64,000 nucleotides of DNA from Mucilaginibacter sp. dw_454 (GCF_018449775.1 NZ_JAAVVB010000001.1:1488001-1552000); one strand, 5' to 3'; shown: positions 27,946-36,497, counted from the stretch's first letter. Numbers and translations are program-made. The notes: generated from the letters alone by a model not told the origin.

Positions 27946-27992
27946 AGCCGGTATAGTAATCTATATTAACAATATGGATTGCTATACCGGCT
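27946..27992 (-). terminator. Rho-independent terminator of the cytochrome c gene
   Basis: A 21-bp stem with two mismatches (AGCCGGTATAG at 27946 pairs with CTATACCGGCT ending 27992) sits downstream of the cytochrome stop and is followed on the minus strand by TTTTTAATTT. Confidence 0.88.
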
Positions 27993-28047
27993 GGTATGCT
28001 CTGTTATGGGTTACTCACGTATCAGTAACCTGAGGTAATATTTTAGC

Positions 28048-28452
28048 CTATTTAAGCGATAAAATATATTGTACCATTTTTTTAACGTCAGCTGGTGGTA
28101 CAGATGGGTGAGCAGCCATTGGCACATCGCCCCAAACACCACTACCGCCGGCAATTACTTTCTGCGTTAATTTTTCGTAATTAACTGCAGTTGCAGGATA
28201 TTTTTTTGCTACGTCTTTGTAAGCGGGGCCTACAATTTTAACATCTTCTTTATGGCAGCTTAAACAATCGTTTTTTGCTAATAATTGTTTTCCTTCTTCC
28301 AATGTGGCGGCGCTAACTTTGCCGGCTGCAGGGGTGGTTTTTTTAACTACGGTAGTTTTTTTAGTAGTTTTCTTTACAACAGTTTGCGCAAATGATGAGT
28401 TTGCAGCAAACATTGCAAATACAAGGGTAGTTAAGATTGCGATCTTCTTCAT
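28048..28452 (-). CDS. Small periplasmic cytochrome c
   Basis: A 134-aa class I c-type cytochrome. A signal peptide (1-22, ends SSFAQ) is followed by a Lys/Thr-rich low-complexity linker (about 26-45), then the haem site CLSCH at 63-67 and likely axial M112 in GDVPMAAHP. The motif order resembles cytochrome c551/c552 electron carriers. It could carry electrons from the neighbouring PVC-type dehydrogenase to a terminal oxidase. It has its own terminator and two palindromes upstream, so it is probably a separate transcription unit. Confidence 0.93.
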   Translation of the reverse strand: MKKIAILTTLVFAMFAANSSFAQTVVKKTTKKTTVVKKTTPAAGKVSAATLEEGKQLLAKNDCLSCHKEDVKIVGPAYKDVAKKYPATAVNYEKLTQKVIAGGSGVWGDVPMAAHPSVPPADVKKMVQYILSLK

Positions 28453-28630
28453 TGTGGTATTGTGTGTATGTGTAAAATTGATTACTTGTTTAAATACGAC
28501 TGTTAAAGTCTAAAGAAGTTTAACCCCCTCAGCTATAAACAGACGCTTAACAAAGGTAATCAATAAGACTACATTGTCAATAGACAATCAAAGTTGTGCA
28601 ATCGATGGCACAAATGCAAGTAAAAATTTA

Positions 28631-28648
28631 ATATTTTAATTAAAATAT
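28631..28648. repeat. 18-bp perfect palindrome
   Basis: ATATTTTAATTAAAATAT is its own reverse complement. It lies 180-200 bases upstream of the cytochrome c start. All A/T, so chance is possible. Confidence 0.5.
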
Positions 28649-28673
28649 GCGTTCTCCGGTATAAAACACAGCA

Positions 28674-28687
28674 TTTTAGTACTAAAA
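28674..28687. repeat. 14-bp palindrome, candidate operator
   Basis: TTTTAGTACTAAAA is perfect and extends through one mismatch to flanking GC pairs (28671-28690). It could be an operator for the cytochrome c gene at 28452. Confidence 0.45.
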
Positions 28688-28748
28688 CGCCGTTTTTTAT
28701 ATTTCAGCTATCCAATCTGTATTACAATTGTTACCCAAAATATAAGGC

Positions 28749-28788
28749 AAACAAAAAGGGATAGCATGCGCGCTATCCCTTTTTGTTT
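28749..28788. terminator. Strong terminator behind the 31-aa gene
   Basis: A perfect 17-bp stem (left arm 28749-28765, right arm 28772-28788; core GGGATAGC with GCTATCCC) and a 6-base loop. It lies 22 bases past the stop of the small minus-strand gene at 28811-28906. Confidence 0.92.
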
Positions 28789-28810
28789 TAGGACGGTAAA
28801 CCGTACTTTA

Positions 28811-28906
28811 TTAGTTTGCTCTTCTTGACTCAGCTTTTTTAGCTTGGTAAGCCAAAGGAACAATAATAGCAGCGATTAATGCGACAACTTCTAGTACTAC
28901 TAACAT
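28811..28906 (-). CDS. Unlisted 31-aa single-helix membrane protein
   Basis: ATG at 28906 to TAA at 28811 encodes 31 residues beginning MLVVLEVVALIAAIIVPLAY and ending with a basic tail QAKKAESRRAN. It has one hydrophobic helix (2-19) and a positive cytoplasmic-type C-terminus. It is too short for ordinary gene finders. Support is indirect: a natural-looking composition with an ATG start and TAA stop, an excellent terminator 22 bases downstream on the same strand, and over 600 bases of otherwise empty DNA upstream. No function can be assigned. I do not see a clear ribosome-binding site, which is usual in this phylum. Confidence 0.65.
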   Translation of the reverse strand: MLVVLEVVALIAAIIVPLAYQAKKAESRRAN

Positions 28907-29537
28907 AATGATTTGTGTTTAATGTTTGTTAAATGATTAAATGTCTTTTCCAGAAAACAACCGACTTTATTGAGGCGACTGCATTCTTTTATACCGGCTC
29001 TTGGTCACAAAATATGCCACAAAAAAAATCGACTGTTTCGACCTCAAAAACCAGAATTTTGAAATCATCTATTTAAAAAAATCACTAATAATTATTAAAG
29101 TTTGTCAAAATATTGTCTGCCTTTTAAAACCGGGAATAAAAATATCAGGGTGTAAGAAAAACAAAAAAATATTTTTTGACTAAAAAGTAGAAAACGGTCT
29201 AAAAAACACTGACATTTCCATTTTTTGTGATTTTCGAGAGGCTAAAAACGATAAATTGCGCTCTTCGAGTGATAAAACATCAAAAAAAACGAACTATTTT
29301 TCAATTTCGCGCAAAAAATCGATGTTAAACACTTTCATGATATTGTCTTAATAAAATAAAAAATATTTTACGCCAATTTGTCATCTGACTGACATAGCTG
29401 CCAAATACTGACAAAATATCCGAAAAATAGACTTATTTTTGATAAAATACATCGAAATTATTTAAAACGCCGCGAATCATAGTTAAAAACCACCTATGCC
29501 AAATTTTTATTATGAAAATTGCAATAAAATGGGCGTT
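28907..29537. other. Gene-free AT-rich region
   Basis: About 630 bases with no convincing ORF, RNA gene or mobile element. It is very A/T-rich with many A5-A8 runs. On the plus strand it holds TGACA-type half-sites at 29210, 29379 (as TGTCA), 29390 and 29409; three of them fall within 35 bases. It is downstream of yitT and upstream of the 31-aa gene, so it is most likely the latter's control region. Confidence 0.6.
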
Positions 29538-30419
29538 TTAGTGATCTAATGCACGACGTTTAATCAATCCACCTTTCACTTCCGAAACAGAGTTGGTTAC
29601 GATGAAAGCCGTTGGGTCGATCTGCTGCACACTGGCAACCAGGCGCTGCACCTCTAACCGCGTGATAACGGTGACGATAATGTCTACGTTTTTCTCTCCA
29701 ATCTCTGTTTTGCCAAAACCGCGCTCGCCTTTGTACACCGTAACGCCCCTATGCAGGTGTCGCATAATGACGTTTTTAATCAGCTCGCTTTTGGGCGACA
29801 CGATAGTGACCGAGGTAAACTCGTCAAAACCCTGTACTATGTAATTGATAGTTTGCGTAGCCGCCAGGTAAGTCAAGATAGAATACAAGGCCGACTCAAT
29901 ACCTAAAAAGAAAGCGGCAATGCCAAAAATAAAGATGTTGATCACCAGGATGATCTGCCCTATTGATAAAGGCGATCTTGGGTTAATATAAACAGCTAAC
30001 AGCTCGGTACCGTCAATCACGCTGCCGCCACGCATAGCCAGGCCAATGCCTGTGCCTAAAAACAATCCCCCGAAAACTGCAGTGAGTAATTTATCATGCG
30101 TAACCATCGGGAAGCTGACGAAGTATAACACTAGCGACAATAATATAATAGCTATCGATGTTTTGAGCGCGAATAACTTATCTATCTTTTTATAGCCTAA
30201 AAAGACAAACGGAATATTAATCACTAAGATCAGTATAGAAATGGGCCAGCCGGTTATCGAGCTTATGAGCAGAGATATCCCGGTAACACCGCCATCTATA
30301 AACTCGTTAGGGATTAAGAATCCTTTCAACCCAAAGGCTGCACTGGCAATGCCAACCAAGATCATGATGATGCGGACTATCTCAATGCGGCGGTAAGCTT
30401 TTTTACGGGTCAAGGTCAT
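29538..30419 (-). CDS. YitT family membrane protein
   Basis: A 293-aa protein of the YitT/DUF161 family: five or six transmembrane helices in the first ~195 residues (GLKGFLIPNEFIDGGVTGIS, GTGIGLAMRGGSVIDGTELL are typical) followed by a cytoplasmic DUF2179 domain (SPKSELIKNVIMRHLHRGVT, GKTEIGEKNVDIIVTVI). Function is not firmly known. It starts 18 bases after the stop of the VCBS-repeat gene on the same strand, so the two could be cotranscribed. Confidence 0.93.
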   Translation of the reverse strand: MTLTRKKAYRRIEIVRIIMILVGIASAAFGLKGFLIPNEFIDGGVTGISLLISSITGWPISILILVINIPFVFLGYKKIDKLFALKTSIAIILLSLVLYFVSFPMVTHDKLLTAVFGGLFLGTGIGLAMRGGSVIDGTELLAVYINPRSPLSIGQIILVINIFIFGIAAFFLGIESALYSILTYLAATQTINYIVQGFDEFTSVTIVSPKSELIKNVIMRHLHRGVTVYKGERGFGKTEIGEKNVDIIVTVITRLEVQRLVASVQQIDPTAFIVTNSVSEVKGGLIKRRALDH

Positions 30420-30437
30420 AAAAGGCGGATTTATTAA

Positions 30438-31598
30438 TTAACGTGTGTTTTCGAAATAAAATACACCTTTTTTATTAGATATCACAATGTCATTCAGCTT
30501 ATCCTTATTCATATCCTGCACAACAACGTGCAAGCCAACACCAGAATCGTTATCTATTTGGTGGGCGATGAAGTAAGGCGCTTTACCCGGTGTAAACTCA
30601 AACCAGTATAAAACAGCAGATTCATGCGAGCCTGTATCTGTGTCATTATGGGCAAACCAGCGTTTTCCGGTTACAATGTCCGGATGACCGTCATTGTTAA
30701 TATCCACCAAAGCAACCCCATGTGTTTCTGAAAACGATTTATCAATCTCGTGCTTTGTCCACGTTGTGTTGCCTTGCTCATCTTTGCCCTGCTGATACCA
30801 CCAGATACCATACTTATGCGCCGAGGCACTTATTACGTCATTTAGCCCATCACCATCTACATCCATCACATACATCTCAGAACAATCTTCGCCAAAGTTA
30901 GCGGGGTGAAACACCCAGTTGGGTTGTTTACGATCGACAGGAGCTTCCCACCAGCCTTCTTTTACAATCACATCTTTGCGGCCATCCTTATTAATATCGC
31001 CCAAACCCAAGCCATGCGAGTAGCGGTCTGTCGCCGGCGCATTAATTGCACTTATGGGATAACGCGCCCAGGTAGTATCTCCTTTTTTAGTTGGCGCACT
31101 TAGCCAAACTATTTGTTTGGCATTGATATCGGCACATAAAATATCTACCCGTCCGTCGCCGTCTACATCCACAAAATTAGGCGACTCATTCCCCACCCCT
31201 ACTTTATCCATAATGTTGTGCTTTTGCCAGTATCCGGATTTCCCTTTCGGATTTTCATACCAGTACGCCGGTGTACCGGGATAGCCAACCACCACCTGAT
31301 CTACCCAGCCATCCAGGTTTACATCTATACTATAATCTAAAAACGAGTTGCTATATTCTGTTCCCGGCTTCAAGACTGGTGTCAGCGCAATTTCATGACG
31401 CGTCCAATTTGGCGCCTCGAACCAACAAGTGCCTGCAATAATATCCAATTTACCGTCGTGGTTAACGTCGCCAACAGCAACACCTTCCGATATAAAATCT
31501 TTGGTGATAATATGTTTAATAAATCGAACTTTATTTTGCGCATATAAAGGGGGGCTTAATAACACAGCAATCAGGATTAAATAAAATTGGTTTCTCAT
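30438..31598 (-). CDS. Secreted VCBS/FG-GAP seven-bladed propeller protein
   Basis: A 386-aa exported protein with signal peptide 1-20 (ends PLYAQ). It has seven calcium-binding blade motifs of the form DxNxDGxxD (DVNHDGKLDIIAG, DVDGDGRVDILCAD, DINKDGRKDVIV, DVDGDGLNDVIS, DINNDGHPDIVTG and others), matching a complete seven-bladed propeller. Similar proteins bind or process polysaccharides, or act as lectin-like surface proteins. No catalytic domain or T9SS tail is visible. Confidence 0.88.
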   Translation of the reverse strand: MRNQFYLILIAVLLSPPLYAQNKVRFIKHIITKDFISEGVAVGDVNHDGKLDIIAGTCWFEAPNWTRHEIALTPVLKPGTEYSNSFLDYSIDVNLDGWVDQVVVGYPGTPAYWYENPKGKSGYWQKHNIMDKVGVGNESPNFVDVDGDGRVDILCADINAKQIVWLSAPTKKGDTTWARYPISAINAPATDRYSHGLGLGDINKDGRKDVIVKEGWWEAPVDRKQPNWVFHPANFGEDCSEMYVMDVDGDGLNDVISASAHKYGIWWYQQGKDEQGNTTWTKHEIDKSFSETHGVALVDINNDGHPDIVTGKRWFAHNDTDTGSHESAVLYWFEFTPGKAPYFIAHQIDNDSGVGLHVVVQDMNKDKLNDIVISNKKGVFYFENTR

Positions 31599-31849
31599 AA
31601 GCGAATATTTAAAATAGTGCAGAATGATAGAGGTTTAAGCCAGGGCAGGTTTATAAATGCAAGTTAACGCTTATCTGTTTAAAGACAAAAATCTATTTGA
31701 TGAGCTATTTTTTCGACATGCAACAACCCTTAAACAGTCAAGTAAAGTGCGCAAAAAATCTTTCATCAAATTAGCGCAAGTTTTTATACTTTTATAGTTC
31801 TGTTTACCTATGGAAACTTTTGGGCGGATTTCTATATAAGAAATTTAGA

Positions 31850-32320
31850 ATGGTGAAACAGAATCACGCTTTATTACGAGCAAAACCGCTAAGTACACAT
31901 ACTTTATATGATGCTTATGCAGGTATGTTATTAGGCTATATTTTTGAGGTGGTAAAAGACCATAAAATAGCCGAAGACTACCTGGTAAAAACTTTTAGCA
32001 GCATAGCCAAAAATTTCAATGACGTTAACTGGGATGAAATTAACATATGGTGCCAATTACAGCGTTTTGCAAAAAACGAATTAACTGCATTTCATAAAGC
32101 TATAGATGGTTACGAAGTTCCTGCCGGCGATACACCGGCAACGCTACCTAATCTATATCTTGACCGCATGACCGATGAGCAAAAGCTGGTTTTCTGCAAT
32201 ATTTATTACAGCAACAAAACCACTACGCAGCTTGCCGAAGAAATAAACCGGCCCGAAAAACATATTAAACAATTATTAAAAGAGGCTTTTGCTATTATAA
32301 GGAAATCGCATGAACATTAA
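31850..32320 (+). CDS. ECF-like RNA polymerase sigma factor
   Basis: A 156-aa protein from ATG 31850 (the frame also has a TTG at 31820). An N-terminal helical region (TLYDAYAGMLLGYIFEVVKD, HKIAEDYLVKTFSSIA) resembles sigma region 2. The C-terminal LTDEQ-like segment with TTTQLAEEINRPEKHIKQLLKEAF resembles the region 4 helix-turn-helix. The sequence is divergent and region 2.4 is weak. The strongest support is the 11-base overlap with a downstream gene of anti-sigma layout. Confidence 0.75.
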   Translation: MVKQNHALLRAKPLSTHTLYDAYAGMLLGYIFEVVKDHKIAEDYLVKTFSSIAKNFNDVNWDEINIWCQLQRFAKNELTAFHKAIDGYEVPAGDTPATLPNLYLDRMTDEQKLVFCNIYYSNKTTTQLAEEINRPEKHIKQLLKEAFAIIRKSHEH

Positions 32321-32801
32321 AGAATACATAGAGAGCGGCGTTTTGGAGTCGTATGTATTAGGTTCGGCTTCGGCAGAAGAAACCCACCAGTTGCTTCGGC
32401 TAAAAAATCAATATCCCGAAATAGCCGATGCACTGTTTCAAATAGAAACCGATTTTGAGCGCGTAGCTCAAAACATGGCTATGGTGCCGCCACCAGGTAT
32501 GCTTACCCGTATTGAAGATGAGATAAACGCATTAATTGAAACGGAAGATCCGGCCCCGGCTACCAGGCATCGTGAAAGCGACTACCGCAGATTTGATAAT
32601 GACCGCAGTAATCAGTTTATAGAGATTGAGGCTTTCTCTAATCAGATGCGATTACATAAAGCCTGGCGTTGGGTATTTGCGGGCGTCTTTATATTAGGCA
32701 AGATATTTTTGATTGCCGCTATTTATTATTTCCTGGAAAACAGGCAGGCCCAGGAGCAGATACACGATTTAAAAACAGAGTTGCGGCAGTACAAACATTA
32801 A
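32310..32801 (+). CDS. Anti-sigma factor-like single-pass membrane protein
   Basis: A 163-aa protein. The N-terminal ~75 residues (YIESGVLESYVLGSASAEE, then QYPEIADALFQIETDFE) resemble the cytoplasmic sigma-binding region of RskA-type anti-sigma factors. A membrane helix lies at about 117-142 (WVFAGVFILGKIFLIAAIYYF), followed by only ~20 residues of coiled coil (AQEQIHDLKTELRQYKH). The large extracytoplasmic sensor domain usual in the family is missing. It overlaps the sigma gene, so expression is coupled. Confidence 0.78.
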   Translation: MNIKEYIESGVLESYVLGSASAEETHQLLRLKNQYPEIADALFQIETDFERVAQNMAMVPPPGMLTRIEDEINALIETEDPAPATRHRESDYRRFDNDRSNQFIEIEAFSNQMRLHKAWRWVFAGVFILGKIFLIAAIYYFLENRQAQEQIHDLKTELRQYKH

Positions 32802-32819
32802 AAAGCATTAACTTTATAT

Positions 32820-32849
32820 AAGCGGACCGACAAAAAGTTCGCTTTTTTT
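32820..32849 (+). terminator. Terminator of the sigma/anti-sigma operon
   Basis: AAGCGGAC pairs with GTTCGCTT (one G-U) across a short loop and is followed by a T-run. It is 18 bases past the anti-sigma stop. Confidence 0.75.
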
Positions 32850-32896
32850 ATTCTCTGCGGGCTAAACTTAATTAAAAACTAGCCTGTTACAACACT

Positions 32897-34441
32897 ATGG
32901 CAACAGTAGCATTAAAAAGCCCGGCAGGCAAATGGATCATGGCGTCGACCATATTGGCATCGTCTATGGCGTTTATCGATGCAACGGCGCTTAACGTGGT
33001 AATGCCTGCTTTACAACAAGGGTTAAGAGCAAGCGGTGCTGATCTGTTTTGGATTCTTAACGCCTACTTGCTCATGCTGGCTTCTTTGATTTTAATTGGC
33101 GGTGCTATGGGCGACAAACTAGGCCGCAAGAAAATCTTCATGGTTGGCATTTTTATTTTCATTTTGGGATCAGCGGCTTGCGGTTTATCAAACAATGTCT
33201 TAATGTTGGTAATTTGCCGGGTGTTGCAAGGCATTGGCGGCGCGTTAATGATCCCTGGCAGCTTATCACTCATCTCATCGTCCATTAATGCTAAAGAACG
33301 CGGGAAAGCTATTGGCACGTGGTCGGCTTTTACAACGGTGGTAACCATGGGCGGGCCAATTTTAGGTGGAGCCTTAGCCGATGCAGGATTGTGGCGCTAT
33401 ATCTTCTTTATTAATGTACCTATTGGCGTTTTAGCGCTGGTTATGCTGACTTTTAAGGTACATGAGATCAAGGACGAGGACAGCAAAGGCAATCTTGATT
33501 TCCCGGGAGCAATTACTATAGCTTTGGCGTTAGCCTTAATAACATTTGGGTTTTTGCGGGTACCGGCAGTTGGCCTGGCCAATGTGCAAGCTTATGGCTC
33601 ATTAATAACCGGGCTGGCATTTCTAGTGATATTTATTATCATCGAAATAAAAAGCACTAACCCAATGATGCCATTGAAGCTATTTCAAAACAGCACATTT
33701 AGCGGAGCCAATTTATTGACATTTTTTCTGTATGCCGGTTTAGGTGCCGGTATGTTGTTCCTTTCGCTCAATTTGGTACAGGTGCAGGGTTATAGTCAGT
33801 TACAATCAGGCCTAACGTTTTTGCCTTTTACCGTATTGATGATTACCATAGCACGTTTTGCCGGTGGTTTAGCAGACAGGCACGGCCCAAGATTGTTTTT
33901 GATTGGGGGGCCGGCCTTAGCCGGTACCGGTTTACTTATCCTATCATTCGTAAAACAAACTACAGGGCCGTCAGACTATTGGACTACTTTTTTCCCGGGC
34001 GTGATTGTTTTAGGTTTGGGGATGTCATTTACTGTGGCCCCATTAACTGCGGCAGTTATGGCATCGGTAAATGATCATTTTTCGGGTACGGCATCGGGCA
34101 TCAATAATGCTATGACACGTATTTCGGGCGTTTTTGCTAACGCGATATTTGGGGCATTAGCGGTACTGTTTTTCTCGGGTGCTTTACAGCGCGATTTGCA
34201 AAAGTCGCCCTTCAATGCAAAAGACAAACAGCTCATAGTGCAACAAGCTAATAATCTGGGTAATGCTAAAGTGCCTGCTGCGGTTGTCGCCAATAAACAA
34301 CAGGTTACCCAATATTATCACCAGGGGTTTATTGACGCTTACGCCAATATTATGCAGATATCTGCCGGGCTTGGTTATTTGGGAGCCTTGATGGCCTTGA
34401 TCTTTATTAGAAATAAATCAGTGAGAAAAACTGATGAGTAG
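32897..34441 (+). CDS. MFS drug exporter, DHA2 (EmrB/QacA) family
   Basis: A 514-aa, about 14-helix major facilitator. DHA2 signatures are clear: motif D near the N-terminus (LASSMAFIDATALNVVMPAL), motif A GGAMGDKLGRKKIF, and motif C in helix 5 (WSAFTTVVTMGGPILGGALA, then WRYIFFINVPIG). It would export drugs or other hydrophobic compounds using the proton gradient. No membrane-fusion or outer-membrane partner is adjacent. It starts about 50 bases after the terminator of the sigma operon. Confidence 0.93.
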   Translation: MATVALKSPAGKWIMASTILASSMAFIDATALNVVMPALQQGLRASGADLFWILNAYLLMLASLILIGGAMGDKLGRKKIFMVGIFIFILGSAACGLSNNVLMLVICRVLQGIGGALMIPGSLSLISSSINAKERGKAIGTWSAFTTVVTMGGPILGGALADAGLWRYIFFINVPIGVLALVMLTFKVHEIKDEDSKGNLDFPGAITIALALALITFGFLRVPAVGLANVQAYGSLITGLAFLVIFIIIEIKSTNPMMPLKLFQNSTFSGANLLTFFLYAGLGAGMLFLSLNLVQVQGYSQLQSGLTFLPFTVLMITIARFAGGLADRHGPRLFLIGGPALAGTGLLILSFVKQTTGPSDYWTTFFPGVIVLGLGMSFTVAPLTAAVMASVNDHFSGTASGINNAMTRISGVFANAIFGALAVLFFSGALQRDLQKSPFNAKDKQLIVQQANNLGNAKVPAAVVANKQQVTQYYHQGFIDAYANIMQISAGLGYLGALMALIFIRNKSVRKTDE

Positions 34442-34517
34442 AGCATAGATGTTCGGAAGATTCAAAAAACCTTTAGTCATTCTGAGTTTTGATTTATTGA
34501 GGTAACGCCCATTTAAT

Positions 34518-34552
34518 AACCCTCTTTACGCCGAAGGCGAAGAGAGGGTTTT
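34518..34552. terminator. Bidirectional terminator
   Basis: A 15-bp stem with two mismatches (AACCCTCTTTACGCC with GGCGAAGAGAGGGTT) and a GAA loop lies between the convergent MFS and ricin-like genes. Confidence 0.8.
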
Positions 34553-34580
34553 GGTATACTTACTAATCCACGGTGTTTTA

Positions 34581-35081
34581 TTACATGGTAGGCGCCTGCT
34601 CATAAATATTCCAAAGTTGGTCGGGAGTATTACGTTTGGATGCCAAAACAATAGCTGAGTTAACCGAACCTTTGCCATCTGCAGGCGTTACATACAAATC
34701 GGTTCCTTTTAATTTAATCATATAGGTATCTTTCTTAACCGCAATAAATTCATATTGCTGTTTACCATCGCCGGGGACCAGCGGTTGTTCATCAAAAGCC
34801 GTATTAGCTGCTACAGATCCAATAGGCTGAAAAGTTTTATTGGTTAACAGGTTTTGCAACTGGTAAGTATTGACTTCGGTTTTTTTAAAGCTCCAGGTCA
34901 TGCATTTCCAATTTTCGGGATAATAGGCCACCAGTGGCGTGCCGTTTTTTGAGTTGGCGTCTTTTACGCGCAGCAGCATACCGGTCTGTACATTCTTGAT
35001 GGCGTAGTTCCCTTTGATATCTTGTGCAAAAACAAAGGCCGCACTTGTTAAAAGCGCAGCCAATAAAACTAATTTCTTCAT
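34581..35081 (-). CDS. Secreted ricin-type beta-trefoil protein
   Basis: A 166-aa exported protein (signal peptide 1-19, ends FVFAQ) made of one RICIN-like beta-trefoil: GNYAIKNVQTGMLLRVKDA, TYQLQNLLTNKTFQPIG and the QxW-like closing motif DQLWNIYE. Such modules bind glycans. Last gene of a three-gene operon with DsrE and a TsdA-like cytochrome, 12 bases after DsrE. What it does there is unknown. Confidence 0.82.
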   Translation of the reverse strand: MKKLVLLAALLTSAAFVFAQDIKGNYAIKNVQTGMLLRVKDANSKNGTPLVAYYPENWKCMTWSFKKTEVNTYQLQNLLTNKTFQPIGSVAANTAFDEQPLVPGDGKQQYEFIAVKKDTYMIKLKGTDLYVTPADGKGSVNSAIVLASKRNTPDQLWNIYEQAPTM

Positions 35082-35093
35082 AAACGTTTTGTT

Positions 35094-35549
35094 TTATGGA
35101 TGCACTATCGCCCAGCCATCATTACCACGGATAATGATCTCGCCGTTACCACTTGGTACATAACCTATAAAATCAAACAAAGTGCTTTTATCAATATTAC
35201 GCTCTCTGATGGTATTGCTGCATTCTGCCAGTATCACACCTTTTTTTTGCAGCGCTAACAAAGCTTTTTCGTATGGGTTAGATTTCAGGAACATAGTGTA
35301 ACCACCTGCAAATGCAACCAATTCAACCTCTACTTTCCCCTTAATGCGCGGATCCTCCAGTGCGTTATCGATATTACGCAAAGTCATTTTAATTTTTGCA
35401 GATGCGGTATCGTCAACAAAATATAGCGCTTTATAATGCGCTTTATCGGCGGTGGCTCCTTTAAAATCAGCGTCGGTTTTTTGAGCGAGTGCCGGCTTTA
35501 CCAAAGCAACAACTGCCAGAACAAGAAAGTATTTGAATACAATTTTCAT
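35094..35549 (-). CDS. Periplasmic DsrE family protein
   Basis: A 151-aa DsrE/DsrF-like protein with signal peptide (1-22, ends PALAQ). The family segment KVEVELVAFAGGYTMFLKSN and VILAECSNTIRER, with a Cys in the position typical of sulfur-carrying DsrE-like proteins, are visible. DsrE-like proteins bind or transfer sulfur as persulfide. An exported member beside a thiosulfate-dehydrogenase-like cytochrome points to periplasmic sulfur compound handling. It starts 23 bases after the cytochrome gene. Confidence 0.88.
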   Translation of the reverse strand: MKIVFKYFLVLAVVALVKPALAQKTDADFKGATADKAHYKALYFVDDTASAKIKMTLRNIDNALEDPRIKGKVEVELVAFAGGYTMFLKSNPYEKALLALQKKGVILAECSNTIRERNIDKSTLFDFIGYVPSGNGEIIIRGNDGWAIVHP

Positions 35550-35572
35550 AATTGATGTTTTATAATTTAAAG

Positions 35573-36472
35573 TTATGATTTTTTTGTGTTTAATTTTTGC
35601 GCGTCTGCAATAGGCTGATATGGGCCAAATTTATGTTGCCGCTCACCAAAACTATCTGCGTACGGCCCAAACGGAAAATCGATCGGCTTTTTAGTAAAGT
35701 CTTTCCAATCGGCACTTTGATCAAAATGCGGCCGCGGCTGCGAATTGATAAAGGCGGCAACGTCCCAGGCTTCTTCGTCAGTTAACTGCGGTTTTTTGTA
35801 CGTGGTACCAAATGGCATATTGCTCTTTACAAAGGCTGCAAAAGTAGTGATGCGGTACAAACCGGCACCATCATTATAACTATCCATACCCCAAAGCGGC
35901 GGGAAAGTGTAAGCTATCTTATCAGCGGCCAGTTGCCCCAGTCCATTTGTACCATGGCAAACCTGGCATTTTTTTACAAATACGCCCTGGCCCATAACCG
36001 GGTCGGCAGCTTTATCCATATAAGTCAGCTTTAAAACGCTGCTTCCTTCAGGTTTTTGACCTTTGGGTACGCCATATCCTAACCATTTAATGTAGGCTAT
36101 CATTGCTTTCATTTCATGGCTGGTGGTATCTAAGGGTTTACCGTTTAAACTGCGTTGCATACATCCGTTAATGCGGCCGGCAATGGATAGTACGCTACTG
36201 GTGCGCGGCATATATTGCGGATAATTTGCCGCAGTGGCTTTCAGATTCAATCCGTAAAATTTGGTACCTGCGTTATTATGGCAATTCTGGCAATTCATCC
36301 CGTTAGCCAAATGACCCACTTTACCTTTAGGGCCAAGATAATATGCTGTATGTGCTATCAGATCCTCCCCATATCTGATTTGTTTCCCGGCGTCACCGGC
36401 AGGAATCTTTCTTTCCTGGGCGCTAACACTTAGCGATGCCAGCAAAATAATAATACAACAAAAAATTCGCAT
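35573..36472 (-). CDS. Dihaem cytochrome c, TsdA-like (thiosulfate dehydrogenase)
   Basis: A 299-aa exported dihaem cytochrome c from ATG 36472 (a TTG frame extends 9 bases upstream). Signal peptide 1-19. Haem sites are CQNCH at 61-65 and CQVCH at 169-173. The segment GRINGCMQRSLNGKPL (C104) matches the region of TsdA that supplies the unusual Cys axial haem ligand. TsdA oxidises two thiosulfates to tetrathionate or runs the reverse. Assignment rests on that motif and the DsrE neighbour. First gene of its operon, preceded by the terminator of the GH29 gene. Confidence 0.85.
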   Translation of the reverse strand: MRIFCCIIILLASLSVSAQERKIPAGDAGKQIRYGEDLIAHTAYYLGPKGKVGHLANGMNCQNCHNNAGTKFYGLNLKATAANYPQYMPRTSSVLSIAGRINGCMQRSLNGKPLDTTSHEMKAMIAYIKWLGYGVPKGQKPEGSSVLKLTYMDKAADPVMGQGVFVKKCQVCHGTNGLGQLAADKIAYTFPPLWGMDSYNDGAGLYRITTFAAFVKSNMPFGTTYKKPQLTDEEAWDVAAFINSQPRPHFDQSADWKDFTKKPIDFPFGPYADSFGERQHKFGPYQPIADAQKLNTKKS

Positions 36473-36497
36473 TTGGTTCAAATAGCCTTGTAAACAA

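Noticed and set aside
29001..29183. 60-codon Lys/Ile/Phe-rich ORF in the AT-rich region
   Set aside because: Non-ATG start, low-complexity composition expected by chance in AT-rich DNA.
29370..29405. Possible sigma-54 promoter (TTGGCA on the minus strand)
   Set aside because: No TTGC-type -12 element at the required distance.
34476..34486. GTCATTCTGAG, half of the REP-like arm
   Set aside because: Only 11 bases match and no inverted partner is nearby, so it may be chance.
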